Assembly: GCA_904501675.1 (NCBI GenBank)
Contig: CAJGCL010000001.1
Coordinates: 32,323-96,322, forward strand
Length of the DNA stretch: 64,000 nucleotides
Origin: Clostridiaceae bacterium
Lineage (GTDB): Bacteria > Bacillota > Clostridia > Oscillospirales > Acutalibacteraceae
Direction of reading: 5' to 3'
This document shows, one piece after another, positions 9,810 to 18,631 of the stretch (position 1 is the first letter of the stretch; every line of letters begins with the position of its first letter). A program made the translations under genes and the position numbers. The notes beneath the pieces are model-generated. The model searched no databases. It was not told where the DNA came from and saw only the letters and a list, made by a program, of their open reading frames with translations.

Positions 9810-10424
9810 TTATTTATTACCCATATTATCAACTAAGCCTATCATTTTGTTGCAACGTGAGTTTTCTGCACTGATAATTGCACAAATATCGTCTGCACAT
9901 TTGGAAAGGTCATCGTTAATAACAATATAGTCATATTCTTTTGCTCTTAAGAGCTCGTCCTGAGCAATTTCAAGACGTTTTTTGTATGTTTCCTCGGATT
10001 CAGTACCTCTACCCTTCAAACGACTTTTAAGAGCCTCTATTGATGGAGGTATGATAAATACTGATACTGACTCGGGAAAAGCTTTACGAACATTACCTGC
10101 ACCCTCAACCTCTATTTTAAGAAAAACATTATAGCCTTCTTCAATAAGCTCTTCTATTTTCTTTTGGGGAGTGCCGTAATAGTTATCGCCATATTTAACA
10201 TATTCAAGGAAGTAGCCTTCCTCAATGTTTTTTTCAAAGGTAGGAACATCTGTAAACCAATAGTCAACGCCATCAACTTCACCATCACGCATTGGACGGG
10301 TTGTCATTGAAATTGACTGCTTCATATTTAAATCTCTTTTACGAAGTTCTGCAAGAACAGTATCCTTACCTGAGCCTGAAGGACCTGAAAGAACTATCAA
10401 AAGACCTTTATTCTCCAAAGCCAA
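9810..10424 (-). CDS. gmk: Guanylate kinase
   Basis: Phosphorylates GMP to GDP using ATP. P-loop GPSGSGKDT at residues 14-22, GMP-binding region STTRPMRDGEVDGVDYWF-like segment (MTTRPMRDGE), and the lid with KKRLEIAQDELLRA. The longest frame begins at 10502 inside remA, but the best start is the TTG at 10424, 8 bases after a strong AAAGGAGGT, giving MALENKGLLIVLSGPSG and 204 residues. A second TTG at 10418 is possible. The gene therefore overlaps the 3' end of remA by about 17 bases, and its ribosome-binding site lies inside remA coding sequence, implying coupled translation. Confidence 0.95.
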   Translation of the reverse strand: MALENKGLLIVLSGPSGSGKDTVLAELRKRDLNMKQSISMTTRPMRDGEVDGVDYWFTDVPTFEKNIEEGYFLEYVKYGDNYYGTPQKKIEELIEEGYNVFLKIEVEGAGNVRKAFPESVSVFIIPPSIEALKSRLKGRGTESEETYKKRLEIAQDELLRAKEYDYIVINDDLSKCADDICAIISAENSRCNKMIGLVDNMGNK

Positions 10425-10674
10425 ACTCCTGACCTCCTTTTTCTGCCTCGAAGCGTTGCAAAAGTTGCTCCGCACCAAGAAATGATAACACAACATTATC
10501 ACTATCTGTAATTATAACTGTTTTTGTTTTTCTGCCGTGAGTAGCGTCAATAAGCTGTGCTCTTTCTCTGCACTCCTGAATCATTCTTTTGGCAGGTGCA
10601 GATTCGGGACTTATAACGGCAATGACTCTGTCGGCATTGATAAGATTACCAAAACCAATATTAACAAGTTTCAT
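10408..10674 (-). CDS. remA: RemA-type regulatory protein (DUF370)
   Basis: Small DNA-binding regulator; in Bacillus subtilis RemA activates biofilm matrix operons. The 88-residue protein begins MKLVNIGFGNLINADRVIAV, the family signature, and includes SPESAPAKRMIQECRERAQLIDAT with the Arg residues implicated in DNA binding, then GRKTKTVIITDSDNVVLS. It sits between yicC and gmk exactly as in Bacillus (yloC-remA-gmk). The C-terminal tail (residues about 70-88) is somewhat longer than the core family and doubles as the gmk ribosome-binding region. Confidence 0.94.
   Translation of the reverse strand: MKLVNIGFGNLINADRVIAVISPESAPAKRMIQECRERAQLIDATHGRKTKTVIITDSDNVVLSFLGAEQLLQRFEAEKGGQEFGFGE
10432..10440 (-). 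promoter_or_regulatory. Strong Shine-Dalgarno site for gmk inside remA
   Basis: AAAGGAGGT on the minus strand, eight bases before the TTG at 10424. It lies within the last codons of remA and is what decides the gmk start. Confidence 0.8.
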
Positions 10675-10680
10675 ATAAAA

Positions 10681-11559
10681 TCACTCTATATTCTGAATTT
10701 GCTCTCTTATTTTTTCAACCTCGGCCTTAATATCAATAACTCTGCGAGCTATGTCAACATCCTGAGCTTTTGAGCCGATTGTGTTTGCCTCACGATTAAT
10801 TTCTTGAATAAGGAAATCAAGCTTTCTACCTACCGCTTCATCAGATGCGAGCATTTCATGAAGCTGGTCAATATGGCTTCTGAGCCTTACAGTTTCTTCT
10901 GCAACAGCAATTTTATCTGCATAAATAGCAGCTTCTGTAAGAATTCTTGTTTCATCAATCTGAGTATCACCGAGAACATTCTTCATTCTTTCAAGAAGCT
11001 TTTCAGAATAAAGCTTTACTGTTTCAGGAGAACGCTCTTCAATGTATGAAACATTACTTAAAATTGTATCTGCTCTTGAAAGAACGTCTTCGCTGAGTCG
11101 TTTACCTTCGGTTTCTCTCATTGATACAAAACCTGCAAGAGCTTCGCTTACAACTGGTGAAACCTTCGCCCAAAGCTCATCCTCATCAACAGGAGCTTTT
11201 GAAATTGACAAAACATCAGAAAATCTTGCTACTGAAAGAGCGGTTAAATCCTCTGATATACCGAATTTCTCGGAAATTTCTTTAACTGCATCAACATAAC
11301 CCTTCGCAAGAGGCTCATTAACAGAAACAACTACGCTTTCATCAGCTGTTGCCTCAAGCTGAATTGAACACTCAACCTTACCTCTTGAGATACCTGTTGA
11401 AAGAAGAGCTTTAACTTTTTCCTCAAGAAATGAATATGTACGAGGAAGTTTTGCGTAAAACTCAAAATAGCGATGATTCACGCTGCGGATTTCAACAGTG
11501 ATATTATAACCTTCAACAGATGCCTGTGCTCTGCCAAAGCCTGTCATACTTCTTACCAT
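10681..11559 (-). CDS. yicC: YicC/YloC-family endoribonuclease
   Basis: 292-residue protein of the YicC family, reported as an endoribonuclease involved in RNA turnover and stationary-phase or stress survival. It starts with the diagnostic MVRSMTGFGRAQ and has SVNHRYFEF near residue 30, and the C-terminal DUF1732 segment ending in GRKLDFLIQEINREANTIGSKAQD, which carries the conserved acidic/Asn residues. It is 29 bases after rluB and 6 before remA; the yicC-remA-gmk order is conserved through Firmicutes. Confidence 0.94.
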   Translation of the reverse strand: MVRSMTGFGRAQASVEGYNITVEIRSVNHRYFEFYAKLPRTYSFLEEKVKALLSTGISRGKVECSIQLEATADESVVVSVNEPLAKGYVDAVKEISEKFGISEDLTALSVARFSDVLSISKAPVDEDELWAKVSPVVSEALAGFVSMRETEGKRLSEDVLSRADTILSNVSYIEERSPETVKLYSEKLLERMKNVLGDTQIDETRILTEAAIYADKIAVAEETVRLRSHIDQLHEMLASDEAVGRKLDFLIQEINREANTIGSKAQDVDIARRVIDIKAEVEKIREQIQNIE

Positions 11560-11588
11560 AACTACAAATCCTTAAATTTTAATATTTA

Positions 11589-12308
11589 TTACTGAACCTG
11601 AAGACGATGCACTTCATCCTCTGTAAGTTCGCGCCATTTGCCCACTTTAAGCATACCTAATTTAACTGAGCCAACAGAATTTCTTTTAAGTCTTATAACA
11701 TCAAGACTTACCTGCTCGCACATTTTACGAATCTGCCTGTTTCTGCCTTCGTAAATTGTAATTTCAAAAACACTTCTTTCTGCGCTTTTTTCAATAATGC
11801 GAACACTTGCAGGTAATGTATCTCTGCCATCACCTTCAATATCAATTCCGTTTTCAAGTTTTTCAACCTGAGCATCATTTATATTAGAACGAACCGTAAC
11901 ACGATATGTTTTTGGAATATGCTTTCTCGGATGCATTACCGCATTAGCAAATTCACCATCGTTTGTTAAAAGAAGAAGACCTTCGGAATCTTTATCAAGC
12001 CTTCCTACGGGATAAACCGGAGCACCAACATCCTGAACAAGCTCTGCAACGCATTTTCTGCCAAGTTCATCGCTCATTGTCGTAACGTATCCTCGCGGCT
12101 TATTAAGCATAATGTAATATTTCTGCTTAACTGCAACAACCTTTTTTCCGCTTACTGTTACAGTATCTTTTTTTGGGTCAATTTTATCGCCTATCTGAGC
12201 AATTTTGCCATTAACCCTTACTTTGCCCTCTCTTATAAGCTCCTCCGATTTTCTGCGGGAAGCAACGGAGCATTCTGATAAAAACTTTTGTAATCTTTCC
12301 TGTGCCAT
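11589..12308 (-). CDS. rluB: rRNA large-subunit pseudouridine synthase (RluB-like)
   Basis: Converts a uridine in 23S rRNA helix 89-90 to pseudouridine. The 239-residue protein has an N-terminal S4 RNA-binding domain (MAQERLQKFLSECSVASRRK) and an RsuA/RluB-type catalytic domain with the active-site motif PVGRLDKDSEGLLLLTNDG (catalytic Asp in GRLD) and C-terminal EGRNRQIRKM. It follows the D,D-carboxypeptidase by 14 bases; scpA-scpB-...-dacB-rluB clustering is a known Bacillus arrangement. The Shine-Dalgarno before the ATG is weak. Confidence 0.94.
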   Translation of the reverse strand: MAQERLQKFLSECSVASRRKSEELIREGKVRVNGKIAQIGDKIDPKKDTVTVSGKKVVAVKQKYYIMLNKPRGYVTTMSDELGRKCVAELVQDVGAPVYPVGRLDKDSEGLLLLTNDGEFANAVMHPRKHIPKTYRVTVRSNINDAQVEKLENGIDIEGDGRDTLPASVRIIEKSAERSVFEITIYEGRNRQIRKMCEQVSLDVIRLKRNSVGSVKLGMLKVGKWRELTEDEVHRLQVQ

Positions 12309-12322
12309 ATTTCACGTCCGTC

Positions 12323-13429
12323 TCAACGACGGTCCTTTTCTATAAAATTTGTTTGCATAACAGGAGCACTTTCCCCTGCAACAATAAATATCTTATCTAC
12401 GAGCATACCACTCTTTGTATAAACCTCTGCCCAACCTATATAATCACCTTTTCTTATTCCTGCATAAACAAAACGCGGAATATAATAAGTAATCTCATAT
12501 TCGGGAATTGTTTTATAATATGGGACATATAGGTTTTTCAATAACCTGAGAGATATGGTAGACTTTTTTGAATTCACCACTGCTATATCAGAAACAGCCA
12601 TTGATAAATCGATTTCATTTACCGATAGCAAGCCAAAACAATAATCATATAGCTTTATATGGTCATTCCAATCATCATAGGCGTTAAGGGTTACTGCAAC
12701 AAGAGTTATTCCTTCTCTTTCCACTGCAGAAACAAGACAACGCCCTGCCGCTTTAGTAAATCCTGTTTTAATACCAAAAGCGCCATCATATTTATTCAGT
12801 AATTTATTGTGGTTATAAAGTGTGGTTTCGTGTGTTGGATTGCTGATTTCTGCTGTATATCTTTTTGAAGAACAAATACTTCTGAACACAGGGTTCTTAA
12901 CAGCATAGCTACCTAAAAGAGCCATATCGTAAGCTGTAGAATAATGGTCCTTTTCCGGTAAGCCTGACGGATTCTTGAAAGATGTATCAAACATACCCAA
13001 TTGCTTTGCTTTATCATTCATAAGCTCTGCAAAAGCAATTTTATCACCTGAAACCAGCTCCGCCGTAACATTAGCAGCATCATTTCCGCTTTCAAGAAGC
13101 ATACCATACAAAAGAGTATGAAGATTCACTTCATTACCCTTTTGCAAGCCTATTGAAGTACCCTCAACTGTTATAGCAGTTTCTGACGCAATGACTTTGT
13201 CTGCAAGATTGGCGTTTTCTAAAGCAACAACAGCCGTCATTATTTTAGTTGTGCTTGCCACACCGCGCTTTTCTCTCTCGTTTTTAGAAAACAGAACTTC
13301 GCCTGTGGCGGCAACCATAACAATTGCAGACCTTGCCGAAACAGAAACACCTGTTGCATTGACTTTAAATACAAAAAGATTTGAAACAAAGCAACAACAC
13401 AAGAAACAACTGATAAATTTAAACCACAA
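12323..13429 (-). CDS. D-alanyl-D-alanine carboxypeptidase (penicillin-binding protein, DacB/DacF type)
   Basis: Exported peptidase S11 that trims the terminal D-Ala of peptidoglycan stem peptides. A hydrophobic signal segment (FISCFLCCCFVSNLFVF) is followed by the three active-site motifs: STTK (serine nucleophile, in ASTTKIMTAVVALEN), SGN (in LLESGNDAANV) and KTG (in IKTGFTKAAGR). No ATG exists near the start. The TTG at 13429 is preferred because AGGGTGG lies 8 bases upstream; GTG at 13441 or 13438 and TTG at 13447 are alternatives. Next to ytfI/ytfJ and scpAB, it may work in spore cortex or general wall maturation; the sequence does not decide which. Confidence 0.92.
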   Translation of the reverse strand: MWFKFISCFLCCCFVSNLFVFKVNATGVSVSARSAIVMVAATGEVLFSKNEREKRGVASTTKIMTAVVALENANLADKVIASETAITVEGTSIGLQKGNEVNLHTLLYGMLLESGNDAANVTAELVSGDKIAFAELMNDKAKQLGMFDTSFKNPSGLPEKDHYSTAYDMALLGSYAVKNPVFRSICSSKRYTAEISNPTHETTLYNHNKLLNKYDGAFGIKTGFTKAAGRCLVSAVEREGITLVAVTLNAYDDWNDHIKLYDYCFGLLSVNEIDLSMAVSDIAVVNSKKSTISLRLLKNLYVPYYKTIPEYEITYYIPRFVYAGIRKGDYIGWAEVYTKSGMLVDKIFIVAGESAPVMQTNFIEKDRR

Positions 13430-13476
13430 AATGACCACCACCCTCAAACATATATATGCGGGTAGTCAGTTTATAA

Positions 13477-13872
13477 TTATTCAGAAACTACTTCTTCAGC
13501 TGCGTTATCCTTTTTCTTTGCAAGGTTTGCAACCTTATCAAACATTTCAGGAACAAGGCTTACTGCTCTTTCAACTGCATTATCGCCTGAAACGATGTGT
13601 TTAATTGTTACATCGCCATCTTTAACAACAAGGAAAGCAACAGGGTTAATTGTTATACCTGCACCACCTGCGCCACCAAAAAGCTCAACATTGTTTTTTG
13701 ATGGGAAATCAGAACCACCTGATGCAAAGCCGTATGTAACCTTTGAAACAGGGATAATTGTTAAACCGTCAGGAAGGTTAATTGGGTCGCCGATAATTGT
13801 GCTGACATCAACTAAGTCTCTTACCTTTTCAATTGTTGTTCTGAGAATGCCGTTTGCTGATTTTTCACTCAT
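13477..13872 (-). CDS. ytfJ: YtfJ/GerW-family sporulation protein
   Basis: Small cytosolic protein family tied to spore germination in Bacillus (GerW). 131 residues from the ATG at 13872 (MSEKSANGILRTTIEKV), chosen because AAGGATGG lies about 9 bases upstream; a further ATG at 13884 overlaps that site. Visible family features are DVSTIIGDPI, IIPVSKVTYGFASGGSDF, a glycine-rich FGGAGGAGITI and PVAFLVVKDGDVTIKHI. The start overlaps the end of the upstream DUF2953 gene, matching the conserved ytfI-ytfJ pair. Confidence 0.92.
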   Translation of the reverse strand: MSEKSANGILRTTIEKVRDLVDVSTIIGDPINLPDGLTIIPVSKVTYGFASGGSDFPSKNNVELFGGAGGAGITINPVAFLVVKDGDVTIKHIVSGDNAVERAVSLVPEMFDKVANLAKKKDNAAEEVVSE

Positions 13873-14656
13873 TTGAAGCACCATCCTTATTTATATTTGT
13901 TAAATTATTTGTATTTTCAGCCGATTCGTCAACCTGTGTTGCATATTCGGCAATAATAACCTTACTTTTATCACTCTTTTTCTTGGAGAAAAGAATCTTG
14001 AAGAGAACCTTAAATACTAACTGAAGCGCAAGCACAATTACACCATTTGTTATATGTATTGGTGTTATGTGAAGCCTTACATATGCACTTGCTTCACTTT
14101 TCTGTGCAAGAAAATCAGGACTAAAGTCAAAATCATATTTTTTAACCTTACTTGTTGAAACAAGCTTACCTAAAACAGGATATGCCCACGCACAGAGTTT
14201 ACCATGCTTTATAGCAGTATCTGCCGCATCACTACCTGCGGTAATCATAGAAACATAAAGTTCATCGAAGACAACTGTTTTATACAGTTTGCCAAAAAAT
14301 CCGCCAAGTGAATTACCTATGGCATTAAGCATTTTTACAATTCCATCATAACCATGGTCAAGGTATATCTGCTTAAAAAGACTGTTGCCTTTTGTTTTTG
14401 GTTTTGCTTTCTCCTGCTTCGGAGCTTCCTCTGCAGTTGTATTTTCTGCAGGTGGTTCTTCCTTTGCGGGCTTTTTTTCTTTTTTCGATTTCTTTTCCTT
14501 CTTGGGTTTTGACGAATCAAACACAGTAAGTTTAACGAAAAGATATTTTATTGTAACCACTGTTTTTTCTGCATAATCAATTATAACGGTAAGTCGCATT
14601 GAAAACAAAACAACAAACAAAAGAATGATACCAAGAATTATGTATAAAGCAAGCAC
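13865..14656 (-). CDS. ytfI: DUF2953 membrane protein (YtfI-like)
   Basis: 263-residue protein of unknown biochemical function, paired with ytfJ in spore formers. An N-terminal transmembrane helix (MLALYIILGIILLFVVLFS) is followed by DYAEKTVVTIKYLFVKLTVF and, at residues 50-95, a lysine/glutamate/proline-rich stretch that is presumably disordered. The C-terminal half has the family segment KVKKYDFDFSPDF and a second hydrophobic region (TNGVIVLALQLVFKVLFKILF). Start is the GTG at 14656 behind AAGGAG. Overlaps ytfJ by 8 bases. Confidence 0.85.
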   Translation of the reverse strand: MLALYIILGIILLFVVLFSMRLTVIIDYAEKTVVTIKYLFVKLTVFDSSKPKKEKKSKKEKKPAKEEPPAENTTAEEAPKQEKAKPKTKGNSLFKQIYLDHGYDGIVKMLNAIGNSLGGFFGKLYKTVVFDELYVSMITAGSDAADTAIKHGKLCAWAYPVLGKLVSTSKVKKYDFDFSPDFLAQKSEASAYVRLHITPIHITNGVIVLALQLVFKVLFKILFSKKKSDKSKVIIAEYATQVDESAENTNNLTNINKDGASNE

Positions 14657-14685
14657 TGTACCACTCCTTATTTTTACAAATCTTC

Positions 14686-15291
14686 TTATTCTTCTGTTGG
14701 TTCTTCGTCAGCATCGTCCGCAACATCGTCAAAAAGCGAAAGCTGACCATTATCAACATCAGACATAAGAATTTCTTTATCGCCCTCAGGAAGCTCAGGA
14801 AGGTCATCAAGACTATTAAGAGAGAAGCATCTTAAAAAGTCTGAAGTTGTACCATAAAGAACAGGTCTTCCGGGAACCTCAAGCCTTCCCTTTTCTTCAA
14901 CGAGACCTCTCTGACAAAGGGTATTAACAACACCTGAGCAATCAACGCCACGAATCTGTTCAATATATGGCTTTGTAATCGGCTGATTATACGCAATAAT
15001 CGCAAGAACCTCAAAAGCTGCCTGAGAAAGTGGTGTATTTCTCTTTAAATCAAGCACATCTCTTACTGCTTCAACAAACTCTTTTTTACTGCAAAGCTGA
15101 TATTTTGTATCAAGCTGTAAAAGACATATGCCGCAGTTGTCTGCGCTATATTTATTATTTAATTCATCCATTACAAGTAAAATCTGTTCATCATCCATAC
15201 CTAAAACAGATGCAAGCTTTGTGTATTCAATAGGTTCTGCCGCCGCAAAAAGCACGGCTTCAACCATTGCAACTTGTTTTTCGTTAATCAA
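14686..15291 (-). CDS. scpB: Segregation and condensation protein B
   Basis: Winged-helix subunit of the SMC-ScpA-ScpB condensin that compacts and segregates chromosomes. 201 residues: N-terminal winged helix (MVEAVLFAAAEPIEYTKLA), second winged helix with LSQAAFEVLAIIAYNQPITK and IRGVDCSGVVNTL, then the acidic tail (DDVADDADEEPTEE) usual for ScpB. Its start overlaps the scpA stop by four bases (ATGA type), so the two condensin subunits are translationally coupled. Confidence 0.96.
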   Translation of the reverse strand: MINEKQVAMVEAVLFAAAEPIEYTKLASVLGMDDEQILLVMDELNNKYSADNCGICLLQLDTKYQLCSKKEFVEAVRDVLDLKRNTPLSQAAFEVLAIIAYNQPITKPYIEQIRGVDCSGVVNTLCQRGLVEEKGRLEVPGRPVLYGTTSDFLRCFSLNSLDDLPELPEGDKEILMSDVDNGQLSLFDDVADDADEEPTEE

Positions 15292-16007
15292 GAATCTTCA
15301 TTTCCTTCCAAAAGCTCAATTTGTATATCTTCACCCTCACCTGAAACATAAATTGTTTTATTTTTGGCAAGTTCCAAAACAGCTAAAAACGCGGCAATAA
15401 GGTCAGAACGGGATTGAGCTTGTTTATATATATCAAAAAGCTTTGTTTTTCTTTTCTTTTTCAGTGATGTAACAATAGATTCAATTTTGGAGCCAACAGA
15501 AACAATTTTGCGTGTAACAATGGCTTTAAATGTATCTATAGGTGGAGGCAGGCGCCTTAACTTTTTGCCTGCAGCAACTGAATATGCAGAAAGTAATTCA
15601 TCCGGCTCGTGAAGCCTTTTATATGACATATCAGGGGAAACATTCTCAGCAAACTCACGAACAGAGTAATTAAAGCCCTCTGTCATCTGAGAAAGCTTAC
15701 CCGCAAGAATCTTGCAATCACGATATTCAATAAGTTCATCACGAAGTTGATTCTTTAGTTCCTCTGCTTCTTCATAAACAGGAAGAAGAGAAACTGTTTT
15801 TATGTATACAAGACGAGCTGCCATTTCGAGAAACTCGCTTGCAACATCCATATTTTCTTCCTGCATCTCGCGGACATATGCAACATACTGCTCCACAAGC
15901 TGAAGAATAGGAATATCATAAATATCAATTTTATGCTTTGTTATAAGGTGTAAAAGCAAGTCCATAGGACCCTCAAACACCTCTAATTTGTAAGAAATGG
16001 GTTCCAT
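15288..16007 (-). CDS. scpA: Segregation and condensation protein A
   Basis: Kleisin subunit that bridges SMC head domains and binds ScpB. The 239-residue protein starts MEPISYKLEVFEGPMDLLLHLI, the diagnostic kleisin N-terminus, has the SMC-neck binding helix (MDVASEFLEMAARLVYIKTVSLLP) and a C-terminal winged helix (RSDLIAAFLAVLELAKNKTI). Found 19 bases after the site-2 protease gene and overlapping scpB. Confidence 0.96.
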   Translation of the reverse strand: MEPISYKLEVFEGPMDLLLHLITKHKIDIYDIPILQLVEQYVAYVREMQEENMDVASEFLEMAARLVYIKTVSLLPVYEEAEELKNQLRDELIEYRDCKILAGKLSQMTEGFNYSVREFAENVSPDMSYKRLHEPDELLSAYSVAAGKKLRRLPPPIDTFKAIVTRKIVSVGSKIESIVTSLKKKRKTKLFDIYKQAQSRSDLIAAFLAVLELAKNKTIYVSGEGEDIQIELLEGNEDS

Positions 16008-16026
16008 ATTTCACCTGAATTATATA

Positions 16027-16713
16027 TTAAAATAAACCAAATGGTAATGATGTTACAAAAAGTATAAGACCTCTTATAAGTCCTGATAAAAGAGCTAAAG
16101 GCGTTGTTAAAACACCTGTAAAAAGGAGCACAAAAAGACCTATCTGAATATATCTTTCGTACTGCATTATTTTAAAATAATATTTTGAAGGGAGTAACGC
16201 AGTTGCAAGTCTTGAACCGTCGAGAGGCGGAACAGGAAGAAGGTTAAACACAGCAAGATTTACGTTTATTGAACCTGCAAAAAGGAAGAATACACCAAAA
16301 TACTGAACTACCTCACTGCCTGATCTGGAAGCAATTGCAACACAAGCAGAATAAAAGAAGAAAAAGACAAATGACTGAATAAGATTGCTTACAGGACCTG
16401 CGAGAGCTACAAGAGCCATATCTCTTTTCGGTTTATTAAAATTCCTCATTCTTACCTGAACAGGTTTTGCATAACCAAAACCGAAAAGGAAAAGCATTAA
16501 TGTTCCCATTGGGTCAATATGGGCTTTTGGGTCAATTGTCAGCCTGCCCATCGAGCGAGGAGTATCATCACCTAATTTTGTAGCAATAAGCGCATGTGCA
16601 AATTCATGAATCGGAGTTGCGCAAAAAATCACGAAACAAAGCGCACCCAACTGAAGAATAAACTCTAAGGCACTTAAATCTCCTCTTATAAAGTCCAAAA
16701 ATTCACTTATCAT
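16027..16713 (-). CDS. Site-2 protease family (M50) membrane metalloprotease
   Basis: Intramembrane zinc protease of the M50 family. Zinc motif HEFAHALIA near residue 37 and the second metal motif NLLPVPPLDGSR (Asp ligand) near residue 160; about five hydrophobic segments. There is no PDZ domain, so this is the short type common in Clostridia rather than the RseP type. It opens the scpAB transcription unit, directly downstream of a strong promoter. The substrate is unknown; in other Firmicutes this gene also precedes scpA. Confidence 0.92.
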   Translation of the reverse strand: MISEFLDFIRGDLSALEFILQLGALCFVIFCATPIHEFAHALIATKLGDDTPRSMGRLTIDPKAHIDPMGTLMLFLFGFGYAKPVQVRMRNFNKPKRDMALVALAGPVSNLIQSFVFFFFYSACVAIASRSGSEVVQYFGVFFLFAGSINVNLAVFNLLPVPPLDGSRLATALLPSKYYFKIMQYERYIQIGLFVLLFTGVLTTPLALLSGLIRGLILFVTSLPFGLF

Positions 16714-16727
16714 AAATTATTCCTCTA

Positions 16728-16756
16728 ATTTTACTATAAAGACACTTTAAGGTCAA
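16728..16756 (-). promoter_or_regulatory. Predicted sigma-A promoter for the M50-scpAB... operon
   Basis: On the minus strand TTGACC, a 17-base spacer and TAAAAT, each hexamer one mismatch from consensus. Predicted transcription start is about 10 bases before the AGAGGAA ribosome-binding site of the M50 gene. It separates the prmC-terminated unit from the long housekeeping operon below. Confidence 0.7.
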
Positions 16757-16769
16757 TATAATGAATCAA

Positions 16770-17615
16770 TTATCTTCTTATAATAACTACCCTGTCAAGC
16801 TCCGCAGAATCTTTAATGACACGGCCTTTTTCTGCTTTTTTAAGGAAAATAGAAAGTATGTCGTCAGCCTGCTCCTCGCCACACTCCATTGCAAGATAGC
16901 CACCTCTGTTTATAAGAGGATACCATATCTCAGAAAGCTGACGATAGAAAACAAGACCATCATCACCGCCATCGAGAGCAAGTTTAGGTTCAAAATGAAC
17001 CTCCCTTTGCAAAGATGGAATTTCTGAAGAGCAAACATACGGCGGATTTGAAAGAATTATATCAGGTCTCGGAAGGCCAATAAAGCTTGTGCCATCAAGG
17101 ATATCTGCTTTAACAACCGTTACATTATCGCAACAGAGAAGCTCTTTGTTTTTACGGGTATATTCCAACGCGTCATCTGAAATATCAACGCAATATACTT
17201 TTACCTGAGGGCACATTTTTGCAACAGAAAGACCTATACAGCCACTGCCACAACAAAGGTCAAAAACAATTTTATATTCGTTCTGCCTGATTTTATCAAC
17301 TGCAAAATCAATAAGTATCTCTGTTTCAGGACGAGGGATAAGAACACCTTTGCCTACCTTAAAAGAGTATTTATAAAAATCCCACATTCCTATAATGTAC
17401 TGAAGCGGCTCATGAAGAGCGCGTCTTTTAACACAATCCTCAAAATGAATAAGCTTAACATCATCAACAATTGTACCCGAATTCATCAGAAGCCCTGTTT
17501 TATTATAACCAAAGCAATATGAAACAAGCTGTTGGGCATCAAATTCAGGGCTATCGCACCCTGCATCCTGAAGACACTTTATTGCTTCGCGATAAACAGA
17601 ATAAAGCGTTTTCAA
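16770..17615 (-). CDS. prmC: Peptide chain release factor N5-glutamine methyltransferase
   Basis: Methylates the GGQ glutamine of release factors 1 and 2, increasing termination efficiency. The 281-residue protein has the N-terminal helical domain, SAM motif FDLCCGSGCIGLSVA, acidic motif VYCVDISDDAL and the catalytic NPPY motif (SNPPYVCSSEI) that binds the glutamine. Its start overlaps the stop of yqhQ by four bases. In many Firmicutes prmC follows prfA; here it follows yqhQ, also a recurring clostridial arrangement. Confidence 0.95.
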   Translation of the reverse strand: MKTLYSVYREAIKCLQDAGCDSPEFDAQQLVSYCFGYNKTGLLMNSGTIVDDVKLIHFEDCVKRRALHEPLQYIIGMWDFYKYSFKVGKGVLIPRPETEILIDFAVDKIRQNEYKIVFDLCCGSGCIGLSVAKMCPQVKVYCVDISDDALEYTRKNKELLCCDNVTVVKADILDGTSFIGLPRPDIILSNPPYVCSSEIPSLQREVHFEPKLALDGGDDGLVFYRQLSEIWYPLINRGGYLAMECGEEQADDILSIFLKKAEKGRVIKDSAELDRVVIIRR

Positions 17616-18631
17616 TTTTCAGATTCCTCCGCATTTTCCTGTACAGGTTGAGCATCGGTTTCCTCTGTATCTTCATAAAGAACTGCCTTAATAGCTTCAA
17701 TACCAACCTCAATAATATCATCGGTAGGCTCCTGAGTGGTAATTCTTTGCATCCAGAGACCTGGTGCAGAAAACACACGCACAAGTATATTATCGTGCTT
17801 GCCTGCGTATTTTATAAACTCATAGCCTATTCCTACGGTAAGAGGAAGAATAAGAAGTTTTACTGCCATCCACACTGCTCTGTTATCGTCAATGCTGGGA
17901 AAAGCAACAACCAAAGCAGATGAAAGGAATATGCTGATTATAAGGATAACGAAAATAAAGCTTGTACCGCAACGAGGATGAAAACGTTTTTGCTTTTTTA
18001 CATTTTCAACAGTTAAATCAATACCTGCTTCATAGCAGAAAATTGATTTATGCTCTGCACCATGATACATAAAAACTCTCTTGATATCAGGCATTTTTGC
18101 AACAAGCCAGATATACACAACGAAAATTATCATTCGCATAATGCCTTCAAAAAGCGGATGAATATTCTCGAGAGCATTCTTAAAAAGATACTTATCAGCA
18201 CTATCAACGATTATTGCTGGAAGGTAAGTAAAAAGTCCAAATGCAAGAAACACACCGAGAACCATTGCTATACCCGTAATAACAGCCATCATTTTAGGAC
18301 CGAAATGGTCCGAAAGCCATTTATCAAGTTTAGACATTTCTTCAGAATTTGTATCGTCATCAAGACCTGCTTTAATTGCAGACTTTTCCATACACTTGTA
18401 GCCAAAAAGAAGGCTTTCAACCATATTGAAAACACCTCTGATGATTGGCCAACCTGCTGGTTTGAATTTATCTCTGAGATGCTTAACCTCTAATTTTTCA
18501 GTATCAATTGTTCCGTCAGGAAGCCTTACCGACATAGCAGCGCCTTGTGGGCCCTGCATCATAATACCCTCAATAAGAGCCTGACCACCTACTGAGATTT
18601 TATTACAACTTTCTTTTGATTTATTGCTCAT
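17612..18631 (-). CDS. yqhQ: DUF1385 membrane protein (YqhQ-like)
   Basis: Polytopic membrane protein of unknown function. Signature segments include GGQALIEGIMMQGP near the N-terminus, IIRGVFNMVESL and a FMYHGAEHKSIFCYE motif followed by HPRCGTSF, the hallmark of DUF1385. Hydrophobic segments lie around residues 110-145, 165-185 and 220-280. The ATG at 18631 is chosen over the GTG at 18640; both overlap the end of the histidine kinase gene. The acidic C-terminus is disordered. Function is not known, though co-occurrence with prmC is common. Confidence 0.9.
   Translation of the reverse strand: MSNKSKESCNKISVGGQALIEGIMMQGPQGAAMSVRLPDGTIDTEKLEVKHLRDKFKPAGWPIIRGVFNMVESLLFGYKCMEKSAIKAGLDDDTNSEEMSKLDKWLSDHFGPKMMAVITGIAMVLGVFLAFGLFTYLPAIIVDSADKYLFKNALENIHPLFEGIMRMIIFVVYIWLVAKMPDIKRVFMYHGAEHKSIFCYEAGIDLTVENVKKQKRFHPRCGTSFIFVILIISIFLSSALVVAFPSIDDNRAVWMAVKLLILPLTVGIGYEFIKYAGKHDNILVRVFSAPGLWMQRITTQEPTDDIIEVGIEAIKAVLYEDTEETDAQPVQENAEESEN

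Noticed and set aside
14335..14520. Lysine/arginine-rich 61-residue frame, like a small basic protein
   Set aside because: It is an alternative frame of the low-complexity linker in ytfI.
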